A stretch of 47,307 nt of DNA, from NCBI GenBank assembly GCA_903919145.1, contig CAIXGW010000309.1:1-47307 (forward strand), read 5' to 3'. This document shows, piece after piece, positions 10,092 to 20,681 of the stretch. How positions within the stretch are numbered: the stretch's first letter is position 1; every line of letters begins with the position of its first letter. The position numbers were made by a program, and so were the translations under genes. The notes beneath the pieces are model-generated. The model ran no database searches, was not told the origin of the DNA, and worked only from the letters and a program-made list of their open reading frames with translations. The DNA is from an uncultured Myxococcales bacterium (lineage in GTDB: Bacteria > Myxococcota_A > UBA9042).

Positions 10092-11369
10092 TCAGGCGCT
10101 GCGGACCATCTCGTCCAGCCGCTGCAGGCCCAGGTTGACGGCTTCGATCTCTGGGCCAAAGGACAGGCGGACAAATTGGCGCAATCGCGAAGGAATGTGA
10201 GAGCGACGCTTGCCCGGGTTGATGTCAAAGAACTCGCCCGGCACCACGATCACCTGGCGCTCCAGGGCGGCGCGGAAGAAGGCGTGGCCGTCAGACAGAG
10301 AGGGCGGCAGGTTCTCTAGGCTGGCAAAGCAGTAGAAGGCCCCCATCGGCGCCTGGTCGATCTGCAGGCCCATGGCCCGCGCCCGCTCCAGCATCAGCTT
10401 GCGCTTGACCCCAAAGGAGGCCTGGATGGCCCGCGCTTCTTGATCGGCCACCTCGGGCTGCAGCAGGGGCACCGCGGCCTGTTGCAGCGGGTGCGAGGGC
10501 CCGCCGTCCAGAAACGACCCGGCGGAGGTCAGCCGCTCGATGACGGCCTTGGGCCCCAGGGTCCACGCCAGCCGCCAGCCGGGATAGCGCCAGTTCTTGG
10601 TCAAACCGTCGACCACCAGCACCGGATCCGACTCAATGTCCTCTACGTAGCGCGCCGCCGACAGAGCCGGGCCATCGCTGACGGCGGCGGCATCGTACAG
10701 GTAGTGCGAGTAGAATTCATCAAAGATCAGAGCACAGTGCAGGCTGCGGGCCACGTCGACCCAAGAGCGCAGGGCCCCGCCGCGCAGTGCCTGCCCCGTG
10801 GGATTGGTGGGATTGGACAGCAGGATCGCCGACAGGCCCTTGCCGACGATCTCCGCCCGCAGCCGCGCCGGGGTCAGCGTAAAGTTCTCTGCGCGGTCCA
10901 GGACGATGGGAATCGGCACAAACGCCCTGAAAATCGTCAGCAATTCTTCATAGGCCGTGTAGTCCGGCAGCAGGTGGCCCAGGTGAATGTTGCCCAGCGT
11001 GGCGGCGACCCGGGTCAGCGCAGTGCGACCGCCGGCAGAAATAGCAACATTTTCAGCAGAATACTGGCTGGGCATGCCGCGGCGATAGCGGGCGTTGTAC
11101 AGCTGGGCCACGGCGTCGCGCAGCTCCATCAGGCCGCCAACAGGGGCGTACTCGTGCTGCGCGTCGGTGATGTCCAGGTGGTGGATGCGCGGCGCGGCCC
11201 CGGGCAGCGGACCTGTCTCTGGCGCGCCCTGGCCCAGGTTGGCCCAGTCGGCATTTCCGTAGTGAAAGCCGCGGGCGGCGGCCTCTCCCATCACGTAGAT
11301 GACGCCGGTCCGCGGCACCGGGCGAAAGATCTGCTGGGGGCCGTCGGCGACGGGGGGCGCAATGCTCAT
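10092..11369 (-). CDS. Class I/II PLP-dependent aminotransferase, candidate methionine-salvage transaminase
   Basis: The 425-residue product has the fold-type I layout: PLLG-like ANLGQGAPETG, AISAGGRTALTRV, LLSNPTNPTGQAL (the NPTNPTG motif), CALIFDEFYSHYLYD (Asp/Tyr for PLP) and the Schiff-base Lys in VVDGLTKNWRYPGWRLAW. The C-terminal Arg region is RLRQFVRLSFGPE. It lies 29 bp after mtnD and follows mtnB, mtnD on the same strand, so the last step of methionine salvage (transamination of 4-methylthio-2-oxobutyrate, MtnE) is the natural guess. Substrate cannot be fixed from sequence; other aminotransferases of this class remain possible. Confidence 0.85.
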   Translation of the reverse strand: MSIAPPVADGPQQIFRPVPRTGVIYVMGEAAARGFHYGNADWANLGQGAPETGPLPGAAPRIHHLDITDAQHEYAPVGGLMELRDAVAQLYNARYRRGMPSQYSAENVAISAGGRTALTRVAATLGNIHLGHLLPDYTAYEELLTIFRAFVPIPIVLDRAENFTLTPARLRAEIVGKGLSAILLSNPTNPTGQALRGGALRSWVDVARSLHCALIFDEFYSHYLYDAAAVSDGPALSAARYVEDIESDPVLVVDGLTKNWRYPGWRLAWTLGPKAVIERLTSAGSFLDGGPSHPLQQAAVPLLQPEVADQEARAIQASFGVKRKLMLERARAMGLQIDQAPMGAFYCFASLENLPPSLSDGHAFFRAALERQVIVVPGEFFDINPGKRRSHIPSRLRQFVRLSFGPEIEAVNLGLQRLDEMVRSA

Positions 11370-11398
11370 GGGGTTCCGTGTGCGGTTGGGCCAAGGGC

Positions 11399-11848
11399 TC
11401 AGGCTGCGGTGCGGAAAATCGCTTCCCAGCCGGCGGTGTTTTGGAACAGCCGCTTGCAGGTGATAGCGCGGTTTTCCTCCAGGGTAAAGCGGTGGTACTT
11501 GTTGGCCGGCACAATGACCAGATCGCCGGGTACCACGTGCACGCGCATCCAGCGGTCGTGGACGTCGCGCAGGTCAAAGATGCCAGAGCCGGCGACCACA
11601 AAGCGGATCTCTTCGTCGGTGTGGATGTGCTCGGTAAAGAACTTGTCTAGCAGCGGCTCCAGGTTGGGCACGGCGGGGTGAAGATTGACCTCATCCATCT
11701 GCACATAGCCGCGGTCCTGGCGGATCTGCTGCAGCGGTGCTTCGTACTCCGCCGGGTCGGTGGGCAGCTGCCAGTACAGAATTCCTTCGGCGGCCAGGTC
11801 GGCACCGCTCAGGGGCTGGTCGGGCTGGTCGAGCAAGTAAGCGCGCAT
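11399..11848 (-). CDS. mtnD: Acireductone dioxygenase
   Basis: Cupin enzyme that oxidises acireductone to formate and 4-methylthio-2-oxobutyrate in methionine salvage (Fe form). The 149-residue product carries the metal ligands in FFTEHIHTDEEIRFVVAGSG (His-x-His-x3-4-Glu) and a fourth ligand in VPANKYHRFTL, plus GIFDLRDVHDRWMRVHVVPG, all as in the ARD family. Residues 30-70 (TDPAEYEAPLQQIRQDRGYV, then MDEV) are typical too. Start ATG 11848 has AGGAG 7 bases upstream. It lies between mtnB (across repeat B) and the aminotransferase, all minus strand. Confidence 0.93.
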   Translation of the reverse strand: MRAYLLDQPDQPLSGADLAAEGILYWQLPTDPAEYEAPLQQIRQDRGYVQMDEVNLHPAVPNLEPLLDKFFTEHIHTDEEIRFVVAGSGIFDLRDVHDRWMRVHVVPGDLVIVPANKYHRFTLEENRAITCKRLFQNTAGWEAIFRTAA

Positions 11849-11893
11849 GAGAACTCCTGATTACCTATGTGGTTGGGCCGCGGGGCGGGCTAC

Positions 11894-12033
11894 CTAGTAC
11901 CCCAAATCGCAAGTTCGTTTCGGGTTCCGGAAAGGAAGTGGTTTGGGGTACGGTAGAAGACCCAGCAGCAGTAGCCAAGGCCCGTGAACAAGAACCGGGT
12001 GTAAACCGGATCGAATTAACGGCCTTGGGTACT
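11894..12033 (-). repeat. Double-hairpin 3'-end repeat, locus B (full length)
   Basis: About 140 bp in two hairpin modules. Module 1 is bounded by a perfect 10-bp inverted repeat, GTACCCCAAA (11897-11906) and TTTGGGGTAC (11942-11951), with an inner TTCGG/CCGGAA stem. Module 2 is bounded by a perfect 8-bp pair, CCAAGGCC (11975-11982) and GGCCTTGG (12021-12028), with an inner CCGGGT/AACCGG stem. Ends are CTAGTACCC and GGGTACTG. It lies between mtnB and mtnD. The mtnB stop codon and its last residues are inside it. Confidence 0.85.
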
Positions 12034-12711
12034 GGCGTCGTCGGGCTGCGAGCGGTCGTGGGTCAGGTGAGAGATGCCGGCCGAGTGCATGCGGATCACC
12101 GCCTTGCACAGCCAATCTAGGCATTCTGCTTGGGTTTTGGCGTGAACAGCGTCTCGCCCCCAGATGTAGGCGCCGTGGTTGCGCACGATCACCGCGTTGG
12201 CCTTGGGCCACGCCAGCACCGCCTGCTCCAGGCGGAACTCGAGCTCGTGCTCCAGCGCCGTGTTGTCGATGACTGGGATCTCGTGCGTGTCAAAATAGCC
12301 AACACCTTCAAGGCCCTTCATCATCTCCAGCCGGGTCAGCCGCAGCGGCTCGCCCGGTGGCACCAGCGCGGCCGCCAGCACAATGTCAATCGAGTGCGAG
12401 TGCAGCACGGCGCCGGCGGCGCGGTGGCGATAGGCAGCCATGAACAGCGGCGCGCAGGCCGTCAGTTTTTGGCCGCGCACCGGGGCGCAGGTCACCTGGC
12501 CGTCGCCGTTGACCTCAAAGATGTCATCTGGCTGCAGGTTCTCTTTCTCTACGCCAGAAGGGGCCATGAAGATCGTAGGGCCCACCCGCAGCGAGATCCC
12601 GCCGCCGGTGCCGCTGGCCCAGCCCATGCTCCAAAACATCCGGCACAAGTCACAGATCTTGCGGCGGGCGCCCAGGTTGTCCAGGTGGGGATGGGGTCCT
12701 TCGTGCAGCAT
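12016..12711 (-). CDS. mtnB: Methylthioribulose-1-phosphate dehydratase
   Basis: Class II aldolase-fold zinc enzyme that dehydrates 5-methylthioribulose-1-phosphate in methionine salvage. The 231-residue product closely resembles the APIP/MtnB type: RMFWSMGWASGTGGGISLRV near residue 25, FMAPSGVEKENLQPDDIF, VLHSHSIDIVLAAAL (two Zn His), LTRLEMMKGLEG (catalytic Glu) and VIVRNHGAYIWG (third Zn His). Start ATG 12711 has GGAGGAGA 5-6 bases upstream; a TTG five codons earlier overlaps that site and is less likely. The last residues (about ASTQGR) are encoded by repeat B, so the native C-terminus was probably different. Confidence 0.93.
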   Translation of the reverse strand: MLHEGPHPHLDNLGARRKICDLCRMFWSMGWASGTGGGISLRVGPTIFMAPSGVEKENLQPDDIFEVNGDGQVTCAPVRGQKLTACAPLFMAAYRHRAAGAVLHSHSIDIVLAAALVPPGEPLRLTRLEMMKGLEGVGYFDTHEIPVIDNTALEHELEFRLEQAVLAWPKANAVIVRNHGAYIWGRDAVHAKTQAECLDWLCKAVIRMHSAGISHLTHDRSQPDDASTQGR

Positions 12712-12901
12712 CGGGCTCTCCTCCAAGGGAGGCGGATGGCACCAGAACGGCCGCCGATCGTCAACTGCAACGCCGGCAAGTGTGCACCTGCGGAGCCCAA
12801 TTGACCGGTTGGACTACCTGAATCCGCGGGTTTGCGCTAGGCTGGCCGCTCGACTGCGGCGATCGACTCTTGCCCGGCCGCGGAGGCAGACCTTGCGGTG
12901 G

Positions 12902-14866
12902 ATGCTGGCCCTGCTGCTGCAGAATGCGCGGATGTACCGCCAGTGGCTGGGCCGTGCGGTGGCGATCGCCTCGGCGGTGCCCTTGGCGGCCCAGGCTGCG
13001 CCCCAGCCCCACGGGCCGTGGACCCTAAAGGTAGAGAGCCGCTTGCTGCAGCTGTACGGCGCCTGGCAGCAAGGCGGACTGCCGGCGGCGCACGCCTTTG
13101 CCCAGCGCCACGCCCTGCCGCTTGGGGCCGACGGCGCGCTGACGCTAGAAGCCCGCTGGCCGGCCGGTCGGCCGTGGCCGCCTCAGCCGCCGCGATGGCT
13201 GCGCGATGCCGGCGCTGCGCTAGTCGTCCGCGGCTTGGACCGTGCAGATGTGAGGGGGTCCCTCTGGCAACTGCCTATACTGGCTGGCAATCCTGCCATA
13301 CAGTGGCTGCAGCTGCCGCTGGCTCCGCAGCCCATGGCGGTGCAGTCACAGGGCCTGGCCTTGGCGGGGCTGCAGCCCTACCACTGCCAGGGCAAGCTGG
13401 GCCAGGGGCGGGCGATCGCTGTGGTAGATGTGGGCTTTGGCGGCTGGGCCGCGGCGGTGGCCGCTGGCGAATTGCCCGGCGATGTCACGGTGCCGGACGA
13501 CAACGGCATTGCCCACGGCAGCAGCTGCGCCGAGATCGCCTTTGACCTGGCCCCGGCGGCTCAGATCTACCCGGCGCAGGTCCAGTCGATTGCCGCCCTG
13601 CAGAGCTGGCTGGCCCAGGAGCTGCCACTGCTGCCCAAGCTGGTCATCAGCCATTCTCTGGGATGGTACGGAGAATCCTTTGGCGACGGCAGTGGCTGGC
13701 TGTGCGATGCCATCGCTGCCTTGCGCAAGCAGGGCGTGGTCTGGGTCACCGCAGCCGGCAACCTGGGGGCCGGCGCCCTGTGGCGCGGACCCTGGCGCGA
13801 TGACGACGGCGACGGCTGGCTGGAATTCGCTGACCACGTCTCTACCAATGCCTTTGCGGGATCGGCTCCGGCGACGGCGATGGCGGTCCTGGACTGGCAG
13901 GACTACCCCGTCACCGACACAGACCTGGACCTGCAACTCTGCCTGATGACGGACAAAGGCTGCGAGCTGGCCGCCATGGCAGGCACCAAGCAGCAAGGCA
14001 GCCAACCGCCCGTTGAGGTCCTGAGCTTCGTGCTACCTGTCTCGGGAACTTACGCCTGGAGAGTCCACCTCAAAAAAGGCAGTCCCTTGCCGGTGCAGGT
14101 GCGGCTCAGCGCCGTCAGCCCGGCGGTTGGTCCGCTGCAATTTCACAGCAAGACAGCATCCTTGGCTCATCCGGCGGATTGCGCAGGCGCGGTATCCGTG
14201 GGCGCGGTCGACCACCTCTTGTACGGCACCGGCCCTGTCGCCGCCTACAGCTCCCACGGCCCGACGTCCGACGGCCGCGCCAAGCCCGACTTGGCGGCGC
14301 CTGCTGCGGTCGAGACCTGGCAAAGTTCCGTATTTCAAGGAACATCCGCTGCGGTTCCCCACGTGGCAGCGGCGATTGCAGTGTACGCCCAGGCAAGCGG
14401 TGTTGGCCTGGCAGAGGCGGCGTCGGCGGTGGTGGCGCTGGCCCGACCGCTGGCGCTGGCGCCGGTGCCGGACTACGCGGCGGGGGCCGGCCGCCTCTAT
14501 CTGCCCTTTGGCGGCTCTGGGGCGGCTTGCCAGCCTGGCAGCGTGGCTGCGTGCCCAGACGATTGTGGGGGCACCGGCTTGCAAGTCTGCTCTGAGGCGT
14601 GTGAATACGGCGCCTGTTCTGGGGGCGAACTGCCCTGCACCAGCCCAGCCGACGCCGGCGGCGACAGCGGGGTGGCCGGCGATGCTGCGCCGCAGGCAGC
14701 CGATGCGGCGGCACCAGACGGCAGTGGCCCGGTCGCCGCTGGGGCAGCGCCGCCTGACCGCGACGGCGGCTGGTGCCAGAGCCAGCCCAGCCCTGGCCGC
14801 AGCAAAGCCACACCAGGCCTGATGATTCTTGCCATCGCGGCCGTGCTGGCCAGACGCCGGCGCTAG
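12902..14866 (+). CDS. Secreted subtilisin-like serine protease with MYXO-CTERM-like tail
   Basis: S8-family protease. The triad is Asp about 176 (AIAVVDVGFGGW), His about 205 (GIAHGSSCAEIAFD) and Ser about 482 (FQGTSAAVPHVAAAIAV); the oxyanion Asn is in WVTAAGNLGAG. The HGSSC and GTSAAVPH forms differ slightly from the usual HGTHVAG and GTSMAAPH. A signal peptide fits MYRQWLGRAVAIASAVPLAA, with cleavage after AQA; the start could be ATG 12902 or 12932. After the protease domain comes a Cys-rich segment (about 540-580), an Ala/Asp/Gly linker, then WCQSQPS, the hydrophobic GLMILAIAAVLA and a terminal RRRR, like MYXO-CTERM sorting signals. Its TAG stop lies in a CTAG shared with the convergent deacetylase gene. 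Confidence 0.88.
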   Translation: MLALLLQNARMYRQWLGRAVAIASAVPLAAQAAPQPHGPWTLKVESRLLQLYGAWQQGGLPAAHAFAQRHALPLGADGALTLEARWPAGRPWPPQPPRWLRDAGAALVVRGLDRADVRGSLWQLPILAGNPAIQWLQLPLAPQPMAVQSQGLALAGLQPYHCQGKLGQGRAIAVVDVGFGGWAAAVAAGELPGDVTVPDDNGIAHGSSCAEIAFDLAPAAQIYPAQVQSIAALQSWLAQELPLLPKLVISHSLGWYGESFGDGSGWLCDAIAALRKQGVVWVTAAGNLGAGALWRGPWRDDDGDGWLEFADHVSTNAFAGSAPATAMAVLDWQDYPVTDTDLDLQLCLMTDKGCELAAMAGTKQQGSQPPVEVLSFVLPVSGTYAWRVHLKKGSPLPVQVRLSAVSPAVGPLQFHSKTASLAHPADCAGAVSVGAVDHLLYGTGPVAAYSSHGPTSDGRAKPDLAAPAAVETWQSSVFQGTSAAVPHVAAAIAVYAQASGVGLAEAASAVVALARPLALAPVPDYAAGAGRLYLPFGGSGAACQPGSVAACPDDCGGTGLQVCSEACEYGACSGGELPCTSPADAGGDSGVAGDAAPQAADAAAPDGSGPVAAGAAPPDRDGGWCQSQPSPGRSKATPGLMILAIAAVLARRRR

Positions 14867-15831
14867 GTCGTTTGGCCGGCCCCGGTCAGCTCTTGCAGCG
14901 TCGCTGGCGGGTCCAGCAGCCCTTGCTCAGCCACCTGGCGCAGCGTGCCAAAGCGAAAATGGCTAAATAGCAGGTCCATCTTGCGCAGCACGGTGTTCAG
15001 GCCCACGTAGTACTTGAAGCGGCGCAACGGCGGCAACTTCATCCGCGGCTGGTCCGGGTCGACCTCGCGCGGGTGCAGATAGGCCACTACCGGCTGGCCC
15101 TGGGCCTGGGCGCGGGCAAAACTGTCGCGCAGCACCGGCCACGGAAACAGCCGGAGGTAGCCCCCACCCGAATAGGCAATTTCCCTGCCGGCGATCCGCC
15201 GCGGGACCACTGGCACTTCGCGGATCTTGCGGCCATCGGCCAGCAGCAGGTCAAACGGCCGCTGGCGGTCCAGGCGCAGGCCGCCGTGGGCGCGGTCGGT
15301 CAGAAACAGCGACGCGTCCAGGTCGATGCCGCGGTCCGCCAGAATCGGCAAAGCCCACGGCACCTCGGCCGCGGTCAGCGAAAACCCCGGCGCGCGAAAG
15401 GTCTTGACCGTGCCGCCGCCGGCTTTGGCCAGCGCCTCCAGAGACAGGTCCAGGTCGCGGGCAAACGCGTCGCGGCCCAGGTGGCCCAGCAAGCCGTGCA
15501 GGTGGCCGTGGCTGCCGATCTCATGGCCGCGCCGGGCGATCTCGGCAATGACCTGAGGATGCTGATCGGCGATCCAACCAAGGCAATAGAAAGAGGCGCG
15601 CACCCGGTGGGCATCCAGCACGTCCAGGATCTTGGCGGTGTTGGCTTCGACCCGCGCCGGCTGGCCAGCCCATGACCGGGGATCGGGGGCTCCCTGGCAG
15701 TCCAGGATGTGAAACCAGTCTTCGACATCGACAGAAAACCCGTGGAGCACAGCACCCTTGGCGTCGCCTCCTGGGGAGGGGCCAGCGGTGGTGGTGGGGG
15801 CGGCGCTGGTGGTGGGCTTGGAGGAGTTCAT
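14863..15831 (-). CDS. Polysaccharide deacetylase (NodB fold, exopolysaccharide-locus type with DUF3473-like end)
   Basis: Predicted metal-dependent deacetylase of a cell-envelope or exported polysaccharide. The 322-residue product has GFSVDVEDWFHILD (metal Asp), RVRASFYCLGWIADQHPQVI, the metal-His motif EIGSHGHLHGLLG, TFRAPGFSL, and a C-terminal region VVAYLHPREVDPDQPR then FKYYVGLNTVLRKMDLL, as in deacetylases of PEP-CTERM/exosortase-linked polysaccharide loci. No signal peptide is seen. The first 25 residues are Ser/Thr/Pro-rich, and a GTG start in KGAVLHGFSV (preceded by AAGGG) is an alternative. No other polysaccharide gene is adjacent. The stop is shared with the convergent protease. 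Confidence 0.9.
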   Translation of the reverse strand: MNSSKPTTSAAPTTTAGPSPGGDAKGAVLHGFSVDVEDWFHILDCQGAPDPRSWAGQPARVEANTAKILDVLDAHRVRASFYCLGWIADQHPQVIAEIARRGHEIGSHGHLHGLLGHLGRDAFARDLDLSLEALAKAGGGTVKTFRAPGFSLTAAEVPWALPILADRGIDLDASLFLTDRAHGGLRLDRQRPFDLLLADGRKIREVPVVPRRIAGREIAYSGGGYLRLFPWPVLRDSFARAQAQGQPVVAYLHPREVDPDQPRMKLPPLRRFKYYVGLNTVLRKMDLLFSHFRFGTLRQVAEQGLLDPPATLQELTGAGQTT

Positions 15832-16055
15832 GGGCCAATTGTCGCCAATTCAGCCGGCGGTGCAAGCGGGCTGGCGGTGGATGGCCCGCCAGGGCAGGAC
15901 CTGCCAGTCCGCGCCAGGTGTCGGCGGACCGCGCTGCCCTGGTGGCGACTCTCAGTCCGGCCTGTGAACACAAATCTGCAGCCACGGCGCAGAGATAACA
16001 AAGCCCTGGGCCTCCGCGCCCGGCGGTTGACACCCTGCAGTAGGGCGCGGCAAGC

Positions 16056-18849
<2,794 letters not shown>

Positions 18850-18852
<3 letters not shown>

Positions 18853-18913
18853 ATACCCAAGACCGATAATTCGATCCGGATTACATCCGGTTCTTGTTCC
18901 CAGGTCTTGGCTA
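18850..18913 (+). repeat. Double-hairpin repeat, locus C unit 2 (module 2 only)
   Basis: A second copy of module 2 directly follows unit 1. CCAAGACC (18857-18864) and GGTCTTGG (18903-18910) pair perfectly, and the inner stem is CCGGAT-TAC-ATCCGG (18876-18890). Against unit 1 both stems differ by paired changes that keep base pairing. Confidence 0.85.
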
Positions 18914-18961
18914 CGGCTGGCTCGCGCTGGCGCTGGACTTTGGCACCCGCGGCGTTTCCCG

Positions 18962-18994
18962 TTCGACAACCCCGGCCAGATATGCTTTTATATA
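18962..18994 (+). promoter_or_regulatory. Possible sigma-70-like promoter of the Cys-rich lipoprotein gene
   Basis: TTCGAC at 18962-18967 and an AT-rich TTTTATATA at 18986-18994 form the only A/T-rich patch in this GC-rich leader, 55 bp before the ATG. Spacing to TTTTAT is 18, to TATATA 21. Weak by consensus. Confidence 0.28.
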
Positions 18995-19047
18995 GGGTTG
19001 CTGCGCCCGATTGGGCGCCCCCTCCTTGCCGCCCCGCCTGAGGTCTC

Positions 19048-20583
19048 ATGTCGTTGAACCTGTTCGCCCGTCGCTTTGTTTCTGCCGGCTCTGCGCGCGC
19101 TGCCGTGGCCGCCCTTTCTGCGGCGCTGGCCGTGGCCGCCTGCGGCGAGACCGCCACCACCACGCCAGGCACTGGCGCAGCAACGGACACCAGCGGCGGC
19201 AGCGACACCGCAGTGGCAGACTCCGGCGGAGCCAAAGACGGCAGCCCCGCGGACGGCACCGCTAGCGACGGCAAGGGCGACACCAGCTCGGCCGACAGCG
19301 GCGGCGGAGCCGACGTGGCCAAGCAGGACACCGGCGTTACCCCAGACCAAATCGCCGCCCAGCTCAAGGCCGCCCAAAAAGCCGAAGCCGACTTCTACCT
19401 GGCCCTGTGCAAGGTCAACTTCACCTGCGAGACCGGGATCTACTTCACCGACGCGCCCGGCTGCGCAGCCGATCTTGCCGCCAGCGGTGGGCTGGCGATG
19501 TTTGCCGATGGCATCGCCGCGGTCAAAGCCGGCCGGGCCAGCGTCGACGCCGCCATGGCCACGGCGTGCATGGCAACACTGGACGCATCCTGCACTTTCT
19601 TCAAAGCCCTGACTCTGCCAGAAGCCTGCCACAAGATGTTTACCGGCAAGGTCGATGCCTCTTTCCAGTGCGCTGCCGATGTCGAATGCAAGTCTGGCTA
19701 CTGCAAATTCAATGACGCCAACGATCCGGCCTGCACCGGCGTTTGCACAGAGGCCAAGACCGCCGGCGCCGCCTGCGATAGCGACTCCGCCTGCCAGTTT
19801 CCGCTGTGGTGCATCGACGGCAAGTGCGCCGCCGCCAAGTACGCCGCCAAGGGCGAGAGCTGCAGCGAGCTGCCGTGCTCAGCGGACCTGCTGTGCATGG
19901 AGGGCGGCGACGACTTTTCCTGCAGCGACGCTATCAAAGCCGGTCAAGCTTGCGGCGTTGGAGAGGGCACCTGTGCCACCGGCCTGTACTGCGCTGCCAA
20001 GGCCGCCGACGACTCCGACGGCGTCTGCACCGCGTCGGTCGCCCTTGGCAAGCCCTGCGACCGCGACCTGTGGTACGAAGGCGCCACCGACAGCCCCTGC
20101 GCCAAGGGCAGCGTCTGCGTCCCGCTGGCGGCCGATGCCACCGCGGCGACCTGCCAGGCCTACGCGGCGGTTGGCAAGCCCTGCGTCACTGGCGACCAAT
20201 GCCAGGGGTGGGATGAGGGCTGCTTCACCATGGACGACGACTCGACCCAGTGCCAGTACCTGCCCGAATTGGGCGAAGCCTGCGAGCCGCTGAGCCCAGA
20301 CGAGATCGACTACGGCCTGCGCGCCTGCCTGCCCCCTTACGCCTGCGACGCCAAGACCAGCAAGTGCGTGGCCCTGCCCGCGGCTGGCAAGCCCTGCGTA
20401 GAGATGCGCTGCGCCGCCGACCTGTGGTGCGATGGCGACTGGGACGCCGGTACCGGCACCTGCGCGACCTTTGGCCAAAACGGCGAGGCCTGCCAGAGCT
20501 TTGTCGACGGCAGCTCGACCTGCGACAGCGGCCTGATGTGCGGCGCCAAGAGCGAGACCTGCGTCGCCCCGGTCTGCAAGTAG
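19048..20583 (+). CDS. Cys-rich lipoprotein with Dickkopf-like repeats
   Basis: A 511-residue surface or periplasmic lipoprotein. The signal peptide ends in a lipobox, ALAVAACGETA (Cys about 33), followed by a disordered Thr/Asp/Ser/Gly linker to about residue 95. After a helical domain with four Cys (about 105-215), the rest is six or so repeats of the type G-x-x-C-x(4-6)-C-x(3)-hxC-x(n)-C, for example GKPCVTGDQCQGWDEGC and GKPCVEMRCAADLWCDG, resembling Dickkopf N-terminal Cys-rich modules common in myxobacterial lipoproteins. Function is unknown; disulphide-bonded binding modules are likely. The start is ATG 19048 with TGAGGT upstream. It follows repeat C and precedes another lipoprotein on the same strand. 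Confidence 0.82.
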   Translation: MSLNLFARRFVSAGSARAAVAALSAALAVAACGETATTTPGTGAATDTSGGSDTAVADSGGAKDGSPADGTASDGKGDTSSADSGGGADVAKQDTGVTPDQIAAQLKAAQKAEADFYLALCKVNFTCETGIYFTDAPGCAADLAASGGLAMFADGIAAVKAGRASVDAAMATACMATLDASCTFFKALTLPEACHKMFTGKVDASFQCAADVECKSGYCKFNDANDPACTGVCTEAKTAGAACDSDSACQFPLWCIDGKCAAAKYAAKGESCSELPCSADLLCMEGGDDFSCSDAIKAGQACGVGEGTCATGLYCAAKAADDSDGVCTASVALGKPCDRDLWYEGATDSPCAKGSVCVPLAADATAATCQAYAAVGKPCVTGDQCQGWDEGCFTMDDDSTQCQYLPELGEACEPLSPDEIDYGLRACLPPYACDAKTSKCVALPAAGKPCVEMRCAADLWCDGDWDAGTGTCATFGQNGEACQSFVDGSSTCDSGLMCGAKSETCVAPVCK

Positions 20584-20604
20584 GTCTTTGCTCCCGCCTA
20601 TCCT

Positions 20605-20634
20605 TTGAATTTGTTCAGACTTTATCGCTAGTTT
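20605..20634 (+). promoter_or_regulatory. Possible promoter of the lipase-like lipoprotein gene
   Basis: TTGAAT (20605-20610) and TAGTTT (20629-20634) are 18 bp apart in an unusually A/T-rich stretch of an otherwise GC-rich intergenic region. Each matches four of six consensus bases at best. Confidence 0.35.
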
Positions 20635-20670
20635 AGACGACTCAGAACCCATCTTAGACTACCCAGAACC
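20633..20670 (+). promoter_or_regulatory. Two 17-bp direct repeats, 21 bp apart, before the lipase-like gene
   Basis: TTAGACGACTCAGAACC (20633-20649) and TTAGACTACCCAGAACC (20654-20670) match at 15 of 17 bases. The 21-bp period equals two helical turns, so a protein could bind both on one face. They overlap the possible -10 region and end just before the AAGGGGG ribosome binding site. Operator function is inference. Confidence 0.5.
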
Positions 20671-20681
20671 AAGGGGGCTCC

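Noticed and set aside
11869..12120. Short open frame across repeat B (and the similar VAKAREQEPG frames in repeats C and D)
   Set aside because: The shared peptide follows from the shared repeat; no start signal is conserved, and the frame is lost in locus A.
16027..16032. Perfect TTGACA box before the acyltransferase gene
   Set aside because: No -10-like sequence at 15-19 bp, and it would start inside the coding region.
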